A stretch of 64,000 nt of DNA from Campylobacter peloridis LMG 23910 (GCF_000816785.1 NZ_CP007766.1:1612001-1676000), one strand, 5' to 3'; shown: positions 1-9,698, numbered from the stretch's first letter. Numbers and translations are program-made. Notes: generated by a model not told the origin, from the letters alone.

Positions 1-1246
1 TGCCACTTCCATGAGTTAGTTTTGTTTGCATATTGTCTAAATTGGAATTTAATTTTTTAACATTATCTTTGATTTTTTCAAAATCCTCCAAAACCCCTGC
101 AAATTTATCATGAAACTTGCCAAGCTCTTCAAAAGCTTTTAAAACATTTTCATTGCTTTGGATATTTTTCCATGAAATATTTATGGTATTTAATGCCATA
201 AAAAGCGTATTTGGCGTGGTTAGATAAACCTTTTTTTTATAAGCGTATTGATAAATTTCAAGATCAACGCTTAAAATCAAATCTAAAATGTTTTGATAAG
301 GTATAAAAAGCAAAACAAACTCATAAGTGTGCTTATCATACTGCATATAAGGCTTTTTGGCTAACTCATCTATCCTTGCTTTTAAATTACTCGCTAAATC
401 AAAACAAGCACTACTACTCATATCTTCAAAACTAAAATCACTTGGAAGTGAAAATTTTGCGTCAATGATAATACTTTTTTGTTTGTCTAAAAACACCACT
501 GCATCAGGAATGTAAGTTTTGCCCTCATCTTGAAATCTTTCTTGTAATTTATACTGCACACCTTCTACTAAACCGCTATTTTCCAAAACGGATTTTAGTT
601 GTAATTCTGCAAAATTACCACGAATTTTTTTATCACCCTTTAAAACCTTGGCTAATTTATCTGCATTTTCTGTCATATTTTGACTGAATTTAAACATATT
701 ATCAATATGAGTTTTAAGGCTAATTTCATTAGAATTTAATCTTTCATTGTATTCTTTCACGCTTTTTTTAATAGGCAAAAAAACCTCTTCTAAAATTTTT
801 TTTGCATCTTCATTGAGCATGAGTTTATTTTGATTTAAAATATTTGCATTTTGTTTTTGCAAATTTTGATCTAATTCTTGTTTTAGCTCAGTTAAACTTT
901 GCTTGTATTTTTCTTCTAGCTTGGTTAAATTTTGATTGTATTCTTCTTTTAGCTGAGAATATTGTTTTAAATGAGTATCTAAAAGCTCTTGTTGGATTTG
1001 TTCTTTTTGGGCTAATTTTGCCCCTAAAGCTTCATTTTGAGATAAATACAATATTTTTTCATCTAAAAGCTTGGAATTTTTTTCTATAAGTGTAGTTTTT
1101 TCAAGTTCTAAAGCACGAAGTTGCTCTTGCAAAGAGGCGTTATTTTGCGCTAAAAATTCTAATTTCATCTTTTCCTTTTGGCTTTTAAACACATACCATA
1201 TAAAAGCCAAAATCAAAACAAACAAAAAAGCTATTAAAATTTCCAC
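1..1246 (-). CDS. rmuC: DNA recombination protein RmuC (3' end cut by window)
   Basis: This is the N-terminal part of an RmuC-family protein, a nuclease-fold protein linked to limiting DNA inversions and rearrangements. I translated it by hand because the frame runs off the window. It starts at a GTG (1246-1244) with MEILIAFLFVLI, a single membrane anchor. A long Gln/Glu/Lys-rich coiled coil follows, then the RmuC core, where GNFAELQLKSVLENSGL, YIPDAVVFL and IIDAKFSLPS are visible. These match the conserved PD-(D/E)XK-like core of the family. The GTG lies two bases after the stop of the NYN-domain gene, so the two are probably co-transcribed and translationally coupled. The C-terminus is missing only because of the window edge. 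Family assignment is strong; the biological role in Campylobacter is inference. Confidence 0.88.
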   Translation of the reverse strand, partial: MEILIAFLFVLILAFIWYVFKSQKEKMKLEFLAQNNASLQEQLRALELEKTTLIEKNSKLLDEKILYLSQNEALGAKLAQKEQIQQELLDTHLKQYSQLKEEYNQNLTKLEEKYKQSLTELKQELDQNLQKQNANILNQNKLMLNEDAKKILEEVFLPIKKSVKEYNERLNSNEISLKTHIDNMFKFSQNMTENADKLAKVLKGDKKIRGNFAELQLKSVLENSGLVEGVQYKLQERFQDEGKTYIPDAVVFLDKQKSIIIDAKFSLPSDFSFEDMSSSACFDLASNLKARIDELAKKPYMQYDKHTYEFVLLFIPYQNILDLILSVDLEIYQYAYKKKVYLTTPNTLFMALNTINISWKNIQSNENVLKAFEELGKFHDKFAGVLEDFEKIKDNVKKLNSNLDNMQTKLTHGSG

Positions 1247-1248
1247 TA

Positions 1249-1929
1249 TCAAGCCTTTTCAAGAAAATAAATATTTTTTTCGTTTGCTTCTTTAAATTGC
1301 TTCATCTTAGGCAAAAATTCTCTCACTAAGGCTCTAAAATTTTTAAAACCAAAATTTTGCGGGATAAAATTGGCGTGTTTTCTGTTCATATTGGTGCGAA
1401 TTTGGGCATATTCAGCACGACCTTTTTCTTCTATTAATGCTTCTGTGATGTTGATTAAATCTTTGATGTATTCTTTGTTGATGAGAATTTTTTCTTTGGA
1501 TTCATCTTTGTCTAGATAAAAAAACTCGCTAAAAGAATTCACATAAGATTTTACAGCCTGTTTTAAACCCATGCCTATGACTTGTTTTTTGTTTTCTTTG
1601 AGTTTTTGGATTAAACTTGTATAATCACTATCGCTTGAAACAATGACAAAAATGTCAATATCTTTTTCATAAAAAACACTCATAATTTCAGTGATTAAAT
1701 ACATATCGCTTGAATTTTTATTAGCTATGAAGTTAAATTGCTGCATAGCGATGATAGAATATTGAGCGATTTGCTCTTTCCAATTTTGTATATTTTTTTG
1801 AGTCCAATCCCCATAAATTCGCTTTATGACTATCTCTCCATAATCAGAAGCGATATCAAAAATTGATTTTGCATATTTTGAGGGGATATTTTCTGCATCA
1901 ATGAAAATTGCTATGCTTTTATTTTCCAT
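1249..1929 (-). CDS. NYN domain-containing protein (LabA/DUF88-like putative RNase)
   Basis: A 226-residue protein starting SIAIFIDAENIPSKY, the first acidic motif of NYN (PIN-like) ribonuclease domains. A second cluster, VIVSSDSDYTSLI near residues 96-108, supplies the other conserved acidic residues, and SSDMYLITEIM precedes it. The last ~70 residues (GRAEYAQIRTNMNRK to NFRALVREF) look like a small OST-HTH/LOTUS-type winged-helix, a common partner of bacterial NYN domains and thought to bind RNA. It sits 8 bases downstream of the ComM/YifB gene and 2 bases upstream of rmuC, in one minus-strand run. Metal-dependent RNase activity is inferred from the family; the substrate is unknown. Confidence 0.82.
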   Translation of the reverse strand: MENKSIAIFIDAENIPSKYAKSIFDIASDYGEIVIKRIYGDWTQKNIQNWKEQIAQYSIIAMQQFNFIANKNSSDMYLITEIMSVFYEKDIDIFVIVSSDSDYTSLIQKLKENKKQVIGMGLKQAVKSYVNSFSEFFYLDKDESKEKILINKEYIKDLINITEALIEEKGRAEYAQIRTNMNRKHANFIPQNFGFKNFRALVREFLPKMKQFKEANEKNIYFLEKA

Positions 1930-1937
1930 TTTTACTC

Positions 1938-3446
1938 CTATAAACTTCTTATCCTAAAACTCAGGGCTTTTAAAATATGTGTTTTTGAAATCAACTCACT
2001 TTGTTCTAAATCCGCAATAGTCCTTGCGACTTTTATAGTTTTATTCACCCCTCTTTGGGATAAACTATAAGAATTTATAGCTTTGTTTAAAATTTCTTCA
2101 GCGCTAGAATCTAAAACGCAAAATTGCTTCATCTGCTCTTCATTTAATTTTGCGTTAAATTCTTCTTGTTTTCTTTGTTTTTGAAACAAAAACCCCTTAA
2201 ATACCATTTCACTCATTTGTTCAGAGCTTAAGCTTGGTTTATCTTCATGTGAAATTTCATCCATAGCTACATATAAATCTATCCTATCTAAAATAGGGGA
2301 AGAGATTTTGTTTTTGTATTTTTTAATCTCTATTTCTTGGCAACGACAAGCTTGGGTTTTAGAGAATAAATTCCCACAAGGACAAGGATTTTGCGCACAA
2401 GCAAATAAAAATTTAGTTTCATAAACTACCTTAGTATTTACTCTTGAAATAAGGATTTTAAAATCTTCCAAAGGCTCTCTTAAGCTTTCTATGATTTGCT
2501 TTGAAAAATGAGGGAATTCATCAAAAAACAAAACTCCGCCATTTGCTAGGGCAAGTTCGCCTATTTTAGCACTCTTAGTTCCCCCGCCAAAAATACTTGC
2601 CCTTGTGCTTGTATGATGTGGGCTTCTAAAAACCCTGCTTGCACTAAAATCATCATCTAAAGAATTTAAAGATTTATAGGCATTTTGGGCTAAAATTTCT
2701 TTCAAACTTTGTGGTGGCATGATAAAAGGAAGTCTTTTTGCACACATACTCTTGCCACTACCTGGACTGCCTTCAAATAAAATATTATGCATTCCAAGTG
2801 CTGCTACAATACAAGCAAATTTAGCATTTTCTTGCCCTTTAACTTCTTTAAAATCATGGGGAAAATGGGTGTTTTTGATGTATTTTTGTTGATTGATTTT
2901 TATAGCGTTCTTAAACAAAGGATGGGCGTTGGTGATTTTATAATTTTCATAATTTTTTTCTTTAAAAAAATCAATTGCTTCGTTTAAATTTTCTAAGGCA
3001 TAAATTTCTAAATTTGGAATCATTGAAGCTTTTAAGGCTATGCTTTTTGGCACCACAACTTTAGCATTTTGCACCTTTGTGCTTAAAAAAAGCAAGATAG
3101 AAAATAAACTAGCAGTGCTTTTAATACTCCCATCTAAACCAAGCTCTCCAAATACAAAAAAATCATCTAAATTTTCTTTTTGAAATAAAATCAAAATAGC
3201 AATAGCCAAATCAAAATGAGAGCCATTTTTAGGTATATCTGATGGACTAAGATTGATAGTGATTTTTTGTGCAGGAAAAGAAAAATTATGGCTGAGTAAA
3301 GTCGCTTTAACTCTTTCTGTGCTTTCTTTGATAGTAGAATTAGCAAGGCCGACTATATTAAAACCTGGTAAGCCTCTTGTGAAAGTTGATTCTACATCGA
3401 TAATATCAAGCTCATTGGAAAAACTTGCACATTTTAGCTTTTTCAT
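1938..3446 (-). CDS. YifB/ComM family Mg-chelatase-like AAA+ ATPase
   Basis: A 502-residue ComM/YifB protein, the AAA+ helicase family that helps integrate DNA during natural transformation in other Gram-negatives. The N-terminal Lon-protease-like fold carries GLPGFNIVGLANSTIKES. The AAA+ core has Walker A EGSPGSGKSM (about residue 226), Walker B GGVLFFDEFPHF and the cysteine motif CPCGN. The C-terminal Mg-chelatase domain contains SQRGVNKTIKVARTIADL. Length is normal for the family. The start overlaps the end of def by four bases (ATGA). Competence is natural in this genus and a pseudopilin gene (ctsG) lies elsewhere in the window, but the two are not linked here. Confidence 0.92.
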   Translation of the reverse strand: MKKLKCASFSNELDIIDVESTFTRGLPGFNIVGLANSTIKESTERVKATLLSHNFSFPAQKITINLSPSDIPKNGSHFDLAIAILILFQKENLDDFFVFGELGLDGSIKSTASLFSILLFLSTKVQNAKVVVPKSIALKASMIPNLEIYALENLNEAIDFFKEKNYENYKITNAHPLFKNAIKINQQKYIKNTHFPHDFKEVKGQENAKFACIVAALGMHNILFEGSPGSGKSMCAKRLPFIMPPQSLKEILAQNAYKSLNSLDDDFSASRVFRSPHHTSTRASIFGGGTKSAKIGELALANGGVLFFDEFPHFSKQIIESLREPLEDFKILISRVNTKVVYETKFLFACAQNPCPCGNLFSKTQACRCQEIEIKKYKNKISSPILDRIDLYVAMDEISHEDKPSLSSEQMSEMVFKGFLFQKQRKQEEFNAKLNEEQMKQFCVLDSSAEEILNKAINSYSLSQRGVNKTIKVARTIADLEQSELISKTHILKALSFRIRSL

Positions 3447-3967
3447 TTGCTTTTTTTAGTTTTTTTCTTAAATTCTTTATCGAATTTTTGACGCTTTAAA
3501 AAAGATAATTTTTCAATAAACAAATGCCCATCAAGATGATCAACCTCATGCTGGATAGCCACTGCTAGAAAATCATGTGCATTTAGTGTTTTTTTATTAC
3601 CAAATCTATCTTGATAATTTAATTGTATATTCTTATAACGCATTACATCTTCATAAAAACCTGGTATGCTTAAACATCCTTCATTACATGAAATACGCTC
3701 ATCATCTAAAGGAGTGATAACAGGATTAACAATCTCCAATAAAGTCTGTTTATCCTCTTTTTGCTCCCCTTCTTCATCTCCAATATCCACAAGTAAAGCT
3801 CTTATTGGTACATCTACTTGAATAGCTGCAAGCCCTACTCCTTTGTTAGCTATCATCGTTTCATACATATCATCTAAAAGAATGTGTAATTGCTCATCAA
3901 AATTTTCAACCGGTTTGGATTCTAAAAACAATCTAGGATTTGGATAGGTAATTATATTTCTTATCAT
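3443..3967 (-). CDS. def: Peptide deformylase
   Basis: Removes the N-formyl group from nascent polypeptides in the cytoplasm. The 174-residue protein shows the three diagnostic motifs in order: GVGLAAIQV (motif 1, residues ~43-51), EGCLSIP (motif 2, with the metal-ligand Cys) and QHEVDHLDG (motif 3, with the two metal-ligand His and the catalytic Glu). It overlaps the preceding GGDEF-like gene and the following comM/yifB gene by four bases each, so translation is probably coupled. Being downstream of trigger factor and ClpP places three nascent-chain handling functions in one operon, as in related Campylobacterota. Confidence 0.97.
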   Translation of the reverse strand: MIRNIITYPNPRLFLESKPVENFDEQLHILLDDMYETMIANKGVGLAAIQVDVPIRALLVDIGDEEGEQKEDKQTLLEIVNPVITPLDDERISCNEGCLSIPGFYEDVMRYKNIQLNYQDRFGNKKTLNAHDFLAVAIQHEVDHLDGHLFIEKLSFLKRQKFDKEFKKKTKKSK

Positions 3968-5001
3968 TTCTCTCTTTCTACGACAATAAATGGTTCTAAT
4001 TCTTTGCCTGTTTTACTCAAAGAATCTATACATTTGTTTATTAATTCTTCGCTTTTGTTGTTTTGATTAATTGCACTAATTGCAATTTCTACATCAACAT
4101 CAATTTCTTTATCTGCTAAGAAAAAGTTTGAATTTTCTAAAGATTGTAAAATTTTATTACAAATTTCTTGTGCCTTGTCTAAATTAGTATGAAACATAAT
4201 CATTGCAAAAGTATTATTTCCATAGTGAGCTACAATATCACTTGATGAAATATTTTTACTAAAAATTTTACATATACCTTTTAAAAAAGCTATTTTTTCT
4301 TTTTGCGTATATGCTTGTTCTAAGGTATATTCTTTAACTTTAAAAAATAAAATCGAAGTGTGATAATTGTATTTTGCACTGCTTTCAATGCTTTTTTCTA
4401 AATTTTCTATAAAATACCTTTTATTAAATACACCAAATTTAGAATCAAAATCACTTTGTTCTTCTATATGTTTATAAGTTTGCCTTACCTCGTTAAAATT
4501 TTCTTTAATTTCATCTGAGTATTTATCTAAAATATTGGAAAATCTTAATAAATCTGTTTCTAAAGCATGAATGATATTTGAAACTGCCAAATTTCCTGTG
4601 CTTATTGAAAGCTCTGAATTTCTTCTTTTTAACATATCTTTCATTGTTTCAAGGTGTCTATAAATCATAGCAATGTATTGTAATAACGCTGAAGTGGAGC
4701 TAAAGCTTTTTTTAATCTCTTGCTCTATATTTGCACGCTTTATTTCATCATCTTTTTGCTCAAACTCCATAATTTCGCTAACTTTTTTCTTAAATGCTAA
4801 AGGACGATCATCTAGCATTTTTTGAAAATAAACACTAAAATTAATAGGAGTTGGGGGAATATTATCTTTTATTAATTCTGATAATACAGACTTGGCAAAT
4901 TTTTCAAATTCCCCTCCGCTAATTTTTTGAATTTTTGGAGCTTCTTTGATTGGGGCTTCGCTGTCTAAATTTAACTCAGCAAATAAATCATCATCTAACA
5001 T
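3964..5001 (-). CDS. GGDEF-like protein with degenerate active-site motif
   Basis: A 345-residue soluble protein. The first ~180 residues are helical and charged, with segments such as FAKSVLSELIKDNIPPTPINFSVYF and likely coiled coil around residues 140-180. The C-terminal ~165 residues follow a diguanylate cyclase fold: FGVFNKRYFIENLE, then ILFFKVKEYT, then HYGNNTFAMIMF, where a cyclase would carry GGDEF. The GNNTF version lacks the catalytic acidic pair, so I infer no c-di-GMP synthesis. Binding or a structural role is more likely. It lies between clpP (14 bases upstream) and def (four-base overlap). I recall tig-clpP-def being adjacent in relatives, so this gene may be an insertion into that operon. 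Confidence 0.72.
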   Translation of the reverse strand: MLDDDLFAELNLDSEAPIKEAPKIQKISGGEFEKFAKSVLSELIKDNIPPTPINFSVYFQKMLDDRPLAFKKKVSEIMEFEQKDDEIKRANIEQEIKKSFSSTSALLQYIAMIYRHLETMKDMLKRRNSELSISTGNLAVSNIIHALETDLLRFSNILDKYSDEIKENFNEVRQTYKHIEEQSDFDSKFGVFNKRYFIENLEKSIESSAKYNYHTSILFFKVKEYTLEQAYTQKEKIAFLKGICKIFSKNISSSDIVAHYGNNTFAMIMFHTNLDKAQEICNKILQSLENSNFFLADKEIDVDVEIAISAINQNNKSEELINKCIDSLSKTGKELEPFIVVEREK

Positions 5002-5015
5002 TGCTATGTTTTTCC

Positions 5016-5609
5016 TTATTTAAAACTTTTTTCCAAAACCTTATCGATTAAACCATATTCTCTAGCTTCAGCCGCACTCATAAAGAAATCTCTATCAGTG
5101 TCTTTTTCTATCTTAGAAAGTTTTTGCTTGGTATTTTTTGCCAAAATATCATTTAAAATAGCTTTTAATCTTAAAATTTCTTTTGCTTGGATTTCAATAT
5201 CCGTTGCTTGACCTCTTGCTCCACCTAAGGGTTGATGTATCATTATTCTAGAATTTGGTAAAGCAAAACGCTTTCCTTGTGCTCCACAACTTAACAAAAA
5301 CGCACCCATAGAAGCAGCTTGTCCTATACATATAGTGCAAACATCAGGTTTTATATAATTCATAGTATCATATATACTAAAGCCACTTGTTACAACACCA
5401 CCAGGAGAATTTATGTAAAGATAAATATCTTTTTGTGGATCTTCAGCTTCTAAAAATAAAAACTGCGCAACAATAGAAGCAGCAAGATCATCATTAATCT
5501 CGCCGCTTAACATAATGATTCTATCTTTTAAAAGCCTTGAGTAAATATCATAACTTCTTTCACCACGGCTTGTTTTTTCAACCACATAAGGTATATAAGA
5601 ACTCATCAT
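5016..5609 (-). CDS. clpP: ATP-dependent Clp protease proteolytic subunit
   Basis: The serine peptidase core of the Clp protease, which forms a 14-mer barrel fed by ClpA/ClpX-type unfoldases. The 197-residue protein contains the nucleophile Ser in [11 protein letters not shown], the catalytic His in [10 protein letters not shown] and the Asp in [10 protein letters not shown], all with normal spacing. The N-terminus [26 protein letters not shown] is typical. The start is one of two adjacent ATGs; the first overlaps the trigger-factor stop (ATGA), implying coupled translation after tig. No odd features. Confidence 0.97.
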   Translation of the reverse strand: MMSSYIPYVVEKTSRGERSYDIYSRLLKDRIIMLSGEINDDLAASIVAQFLFLEAEDPQKDIYLYINSPGGVVTSGFSIYDTMNYIKPDVCTICIGQAASMGAFLLSCGAQGKRFALPNSRIMIHQPLGGARGQATDIEIQAKEILRLKAILNDILAKNTKQKLSKIEKDTDRDFFMSAAEAREYGLIDKVLEKSFK

Positions 5610-6925
5610 TTTTCACTTTCTTTTTCATTTTTCTTTTTTTCATTTTTCTTAAATATGTCAGCAAAAAGTTTTTCTTCCACTAAAGCCATTTTCACAGCAG
5701 GAAGTGCACCTTGTTTTTTATAATTATCCAAATGCTCTTGAGGATTAAAACCATATCTATAGGCTTCAAAGTATATTGCTTGGATTAATTCTTGATCGCT
5801 TACTGCGATATTTCTAAGCTTTGCTAATTCATCTATAATAAAAGTTAATTTAACACTTTTTTGTGCATCTTCTTTAAAACTTTCTCTTTTTTCTTTATAT
5901 TTTGCTTCATCTTTGAATTCTTTTAATTCTTCTTCACTAAGAGTTCTTAAAGAATTTCTAAATTGCATATCAGTTTCTTGCTCGACAATATTTCTAGGTA
6001 AAGTAAAATCAAATTTTTCAACCAAAGCTTCTGCAAATTGATTTTTAAGTTCATCATTAATTAATTTAAAAATTTTCTCATTTTTAATTTGTTCTTTTAA
6101 TTTAGCGTCTAATTTTTCAACGCTAGGTTCTTTTTCATCTGGTAATAAATTTTTTAGAATATCTTCATTTAATTGTGGTATTTTTAATTCTTGAATTTCA
6201 TGAATTTTTACTTTAAACACAGCATCTTTTCCTGCTAAATGTGCTGCACCATATTCTTTTGGAAAGGTAACATTAATATCTTTTTCATCACCTGCTTTTA
6301 AACCAATCATACCTTCTTCAAAGCCTGGTATAAATTGTTTTGAGCCTATTTCAAGAACATAATTTTGTGCTTTTCCACCATCAAAAGCTTTACCATCAAC
6401 AAAACCTTCAAAATCAAATTTAGCAAAATCTCCTTCTTTTAATGCTCTTGTCTCTTTAATCGCCTCAGGAGTAGCAAATCTTTTTAATAATTCTTCTTTT
6501 TTTGCATCGATTTCTTTTTGTGTTACTTTTGGGGTATTATAAGTTGGAATTAATTCTTCATATCCATCTAATTTTACCTCTGGTTTGAAAGATAAAACCA
6601 TTTCAGCAATAATTTCACCATCTTTTCTGTCGAATTTTTCAAAATATGGCTCACCCACTAAATCTTTAGCTTCTTTTTTTACTTCTTTTAAAGCAGCATC
6701 TACAGCATTTCTTAAAAGATCTTGCTCCGCATCTCTTGTAAGTTCTTTTTCGTATCTTTTAAGTATAGCGGCAACAGGAACTTTTCCTGCTCTAAAACCA
6801 TCCATTTTCATAGTTTTAGATGCTTTTTTAGCTAATTTTTCCACTTCTGTTTTAATAGCTCCTTGAGCAATTTTCACAGTAGCATTTGCATTTGCAAAAT
6901 CAATTAGTTTTGCTGTAACTTCCAT
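5606..6925 (-). CDS. tig: Trigger factor (ribosome-associated chaperone)
   Basis: A 439-residue chaperone that binds near the ribosome exit tunnel and shields nascent chains. The N-terminal ribosome-binding domain carries the signature GFRAGKVP at about residues 43-50. The middle FKBP-type prolyl isomerase domain (roughly 155-245) includes [15 protein letters not shown] and [17 protein letters not shown]. The C-terminal helical arms end in a lysine/glutamate-rich tail. It heads the tig-clpP-GGDEF-def-comM-NYN-rmuC run on the minus strand. The promoter should lie in the 108-base gap shared with divergent folE, which contains AT-rich TATAAT-like sequence. Confidence 0.97.
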   Translation of the reverse strand: MEVTAKLIDFANANATVKIAQGAIKTEVEKLAKKASKTMKMDGFRAGKVPVAAILKRYEKELTRDAEQDLLRNAVDAALKEVKKEAKDLVGEPYFEKFDRKDGEIIAEMVLSFKPEVKLDGYEELIPTYNTPKVTQKEIDAKKEELLKRFATPEAIKETRALKEGDFAKFDFEGFVDGKAFDGGKAQNYVLEIGSKQFIPGFEEGMIGLKAGDEKDINVTFPKEYGAAHLAGKDAVFKVKIHEIQELKIPQLNEDILKNLLPDEKEPSVEKLDAKLKEQIKNEKIFKLINDELKNQFAEALVEKFDFTLPRNIVEQETDMQFRNSLRTLSEEELKEFKDEAKYKEKRESFKEDAQKSVKLTFIIDELAKLRNIAVSDQELIQAIYFEAYRYGFNPQEHLDNYKKQGALPAVKMALVEEKLFADIFKKNEKKKNEKESEK

Positions 6926-7033
6926 AATATTTTCCCTTTTTAAATAAAATTTTTTGATAATATACCAAAAATTTCCTTATCGCTTTATATAAAAATAAAA
7001 ATATGTTAAAATTTTAATTTTTATGGAGAAAAA

Positions 7034-7606
7034 ATGCAGAAAAAATTTGAACAATCAGTTATAAATATACTAGAAATTATAGGCGAAAATCCTACTAGAG
7101 ATGGACTTATAAAAACACCCGCTAGGGTTTTTAAAGCTTTTGAATTTTTAAGTAGTGGATATAAACAAGATCCTAAAAAAATACTCAATGATGCTTTATT
7201 TGATAGCTCAAACAATGAAATGGTTTTAGTAAGAGATATAGAATTTTATAGTCTTTGTGAGCATCATTTATTGCCTTTTTTTGGAAGAGTTCATGTAGCT
7301 TATATACCTGATAAAAAAGTAGTTGGACTTAGTAAAATTCCGCGTTTAGTTGAAGTTTTTGCACGACGCTTACAAATTCAAGAACAACTCACAGAACAAA
7401 TCGCAGAATCTTTAATGGAACATGTAGGCGCAAAAGGCGTAGGTGTAGTTATAGAAGCAAGACATATGTGCGTTGAAATGCGTGGGGTGCAAAAGGCAAA
7501 TTCTACTACAAGCACTTCAGCTTTAAGAGGGAGTTTTTTAAAAAGTGAAAAAACCCGAAAAGAATTTTTTTCTTTGATTAATTCATCTAAACAGGTTAGA
7601 TTTTAA
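7034..7606 (+). CDS. folE: GTP cyclohydrolase I
   Basis: Catalyses the first step of folate/pterin synthesis, GTP to 7,8-dihydroneopterin triphosphate. The 190-residue protein has the zinc-binding and catalytic motifs [20 protein letters not shown] and HMCVEMRGV, together giving the Cys-His-Cys zinc site, plus the conserved [16 protein letters not shown] start of the fold. A GGAG ribosome-binding site precedes the ATG. The stop and the fliI start share one base (TAATG), so fliI is probably translated from the same message. Confidence 0.97.
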   Translation: MQKKFEQSVINILEIIGENPTRDGLIKTPARVFKAFEFLSSGYKQDPKKILNDALFDSSNNEMVLVRDIEFYSLCEHHLLPFFGRVHVAYIPDKKVVGLSKIPRLVEVFARRLQIQEQLTEQIAESLMEHVGAKGVGVVIEARHMCVEMRGVQKANSTTSTSALRGSFLKSEKTRKEFFSLINSSKQVRF

Positions 7607-8913
7607 TGGGTTTGGCAAAACTTAGAAATAAAATTTCTTCTCAAAATCTAGCTAGTGTTTTTGGACAAATTACTAAAATTTCAAGTACTAGTATAGAGAT
7701 AAGTGGCTTAAAAACTAGTATAGGTGATATCATTAAAATAGTTTCTAGCGAAGATGAGAGTAAAGAAGCTATGGCTATGGTTGTAGAGGTGGATGAGAAT
7801 TTAAGCTATTTAAGTCCTTTTGGTTTTGTAGAAGGTTTTAAAATAGGCGATCGTGCTTTTATAAATGATGCGGGTATGCAAATAGGAGTTAGTGATGAAC
7901 TTTTAGGAAGGGTTGTTGATCCTTTTATGCGGCCAAAAGATGGCAAAGGGCCTATTGAGGCAAGTAAATTTATGCCTATAATGAGAGCTCCAATAGATGC
8001 AATGAAACGAGGTTTAATAGAGGAAGTTTTTCCAGTTGGAGTAAAAACAATAGACGCGCTTTTAACTTGCGGTGTGGGACAAAAGCTTGGAATTTTTGCA
8101 GGAAGTGGGGTTGGAAAATCAACTCTTATGGGTATGATAGTTAAAAATTCAAAAGCACCTATAAAAGTTATAGCATTAATTGGTGAGCGTGGTAGAGAGA
8201 TTCCTGAATTTATACAAAAAAATTTGGGTGGAAAGTTAGATGATACCGTGATTATAGTCGCTACGAGTGATGATAGTGCTTTGATGAGAAAATATGGTGC
8301 ATTTTGTGCTATGAGTGTGGCTGAGTATTTTAAAGAGCAAGGTAAAGATGTGCTTTTTATAATGGATAGTGTTACGCGTTTTGCTATGGCACAAAGAGAA
8401 ATAGGCCTTGCTTTAGGAGAGCCACCTACTACAAAAGGTTATCCCCCTAGTGTTTTAAGCTTATTACCACAACTTATGGAAAGAACAGGCAAAGAAGAAG
8501 GCAAAGGAACTATAACAGCATTTTTCACCGTTTTAGTTGATGGAGATGATATGAGCGATCCAATAGCTGATCAAAGCAGATCAATACTTGATGGCCATAT
8601 AGTTTTAAGTAGAGAATTAACTGATTTTGGAATTTATCCACCTATAAATATACAAAATTCAGCTTCAAGGGTTATGGGTGATATAATAAGTCCTGAGCAT
8701 AAATTATGGGCTAGAAAATTTAAGCGTTTAAATTCTTTATTAAAAGAAAATGAAGTTTTGCTTAGAATAGGAGCTTATCAAAAAGGAAGTGATAAGGAAT
8801 TGGATGAAGCCATAGCAAAAAAAGATTATATGCAAAAATTTTTAGGACAAAATCCAGATGAAAGTTTTGAATTTGAAGACACCATTAATTTGTTAAAAAT
8901 GATTGATTCTTAA
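7606..8913 (+). CDS. fliI: Flagellar type III export ATPase FliI
   Basis: The cytoplasmic ATPase that powers and orders export of flagellar subunits. The 435-residue protein is related to the F1 beta subunit: Walker A AGSGVGKSTLMGMI near residue 165, Walker B VLFIMDSVTRFAMAQREIGLALGEPP, and ALIGERGREIPEF. It overlaps folE by one base. It is followed at once by a sigma54-type promoter and an unknown gene, so the next gene is probably timed separately from fliI. Confidence 0.97.
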   Translation: MGLAKLRNKISSQNLASVFGQITKISSTSIEISGLKTSIGDIIKIVSSEDESKEAMAMVVEVDENLSYLSPFGFVEGFKIGDRAFINDAGMQIGVSDELLGRVVDPFMRPKDGKGPIEASKFMPIMRAPIDAMKRGLIEEVFPVGVKTIDALLTCGVGQKLGIFAGSGVGKSTLMGMIVKNSKAPIKVIALIGERGREIPEFIQKNLGGKLDDTVIIVATSDDSALMRKYGAFCAMSVAEYFKEQGKDVLFIMDSVTRFAMAQREIGLALGEPPTTKGYPPSVLSLLPQLMERTGKEEGKGTITAFFTVLVDGDDMSDPIADQSRSILDGHIVLSRELTDFGIYPPINIQNSASRVMGDIISPEHKLWARKFKRLNSLLKENEVLLRIGAYQKGSDKELDEAIAKKDYMQKFLGQNPDESFEFEDTINLLKMIDS

Positions 8914-8914
8914 A

Positions 8915-8932
8915 GTGGAATATTTTTTGCTT
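8915..8932 (+). promoter_or_regulatory. sigma54 (RpoN)-type promoter
   Basis: TGGAATATTTTTTGCTTTT has GG at 8917-8918 and GC at 8929-8930 with exactly ten bases between, the -24/-12 spacing of sigma54 promoters, and the TTGCTTT element seen in Campylobacter flagellar promoters. The expected start of transcription is near 8942, about 29 bases before the ATG at 8971. The core TGGAATATTTTTTGCTTT is repeated exactly upstream of flgD at 41203-41220. Confidence 0.8.
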
Positions 8933-8970
8933 TTATTTTTCATGAAAAAGCCATGAAAAAAGGATGGGTC

Positions 8971-9462
8971 ATGTCAAATACAAATTTTTTACTAAATCAT
9001 CAAGATAGCTTTAATCTAAAATACACAGATATTTGTCAAAATATTTTTGAAAGAGAATTTTATACACAAATGTTTTTAGAGTGTATATGTTTTGAGCTTT
9101 TGGAGAACAAAACTAAACTAAAATACTTGAAAATAATTTCTTCTAAAGAAGAATTTATAGTTGAATTTAAAATCAATAACCAAAAAAAATCTTTTATTTT
9201 AAATGATAAAAAAAATCTAAATATAGAATTTAACGCTAAAAGATTAACTCAAGAAGAATATGAAAGAGAATTGGCTAGAATATATCAGCTAGAAAGATAT
9301 TTAAAATCACAAAATAATCTTCAATTTTTCTCAAATGAATTGTTTTTGCATTTAAAAAATTTATTTAAAGATATGGATGAGTTTAAAAATTTCATAGATA
9401 TTCTTGAAGAAAAAGAAAATACTCACAATAATCATTTTTCCAAAATTTATAATATAGCTTAA
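8971..9462 (+). CDS. Unknown protein, probably sigma54-dependent and flagellar-coexpressed
   Basis: I do not recognise this protein of about 163 residues. It is hydrophilic and rich in Lys, Glu, Asn and Phe, with no signal peptide or membrane segment; the second half looks helical (YERELARIYQLERYL and FKDMDEFKNFIDIL). An earlier in-frame ATG exists at 8953, but the ATG at 8971 has AAAAAAGG eight to fifteen bases upstream, and the predicted sigma54 start near 8942 leaves 8953 without room for a ribosome-binding site. The position after fliI and the class-2 type promoter suggest a role tied to flagellar assembly or a secreted/co-expressed factor. That is inference. Confidence 0.7.
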   Translation: MSNTNFLLNHQDSFNLKYTDICQNIFEREFYTQMFLECICFELLENKTKLKYLKIISSKEEFIVEFKINNQKKSFILNDKKNLNIEFNAKRLTQEEYERELARIYQLERYLKSQNNLQFFSNELFLHLKNLFKDMDEFKNFIDILEEKENTHNNHFSKIYNIA

Positions 9463-9486
9463 TTATTTACAAAACTTTGCCGATAA
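9460..9486 (+). promoter_or_regulatory. sigma28 (FliA)-type promoter
   Basis: GCCGATAA at 9479-9486 is a full match to the classic FliA -10 element. TAAT at 9460-9463, 15 bases upstream, stands in for the -35 element (TAAA). It lies 30 bases before the ATG of a small motility-type gene, which fits late flagellar control. The -35 half overlaps the stop codon of the preceding gene. Confidence 0.65.
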
Positions 9487-9515
9487 TATTATGAATCCAA
9501 AAAAAGGAGTAAGTT

Positions 9516-9695
9516 ATGGGCGAAGTTACTAACAATCAAGCAAGTTTAATGCTTAGCATTGCAACTACTATGATGAAAAAAACCATAGAAACAAATGAAA
9601 ATGCTATTATGCAAGCACTTGAAGGCGTAAATGCAAACCCTGCTCCAACTACTGCTCCTGCTAATAGTTCAGGATTACTTGACATTTACGCATAA
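9516..9695 (+). CDS. Small putative motility protein (YjfB-like)
   Basis: A 59-residue protein starting MGEVTNNQASLMLSIATTMMKKTIE and ending SSGLLDIYA. A short helical segment followed by an Ala/Pro/Thr linker and the GLLD(I/V) ending resembles the YjfB-type putative motility proteins found near flagellar genes in many bacteria. AAAAAGGAG lies ten bases upstream of the ATG, and a FliA-type promoter precedes that. Its function is not known. The link to motility rests on family resemblance and on the promoter. Confidence 0.7.
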   Translation: MGEVTNNQASLMLSIATTMMKKTIETNENAIMQALEGVNANPAPTTAPANSSGLLDIYA

Positions 9696-9698
9696 TTT

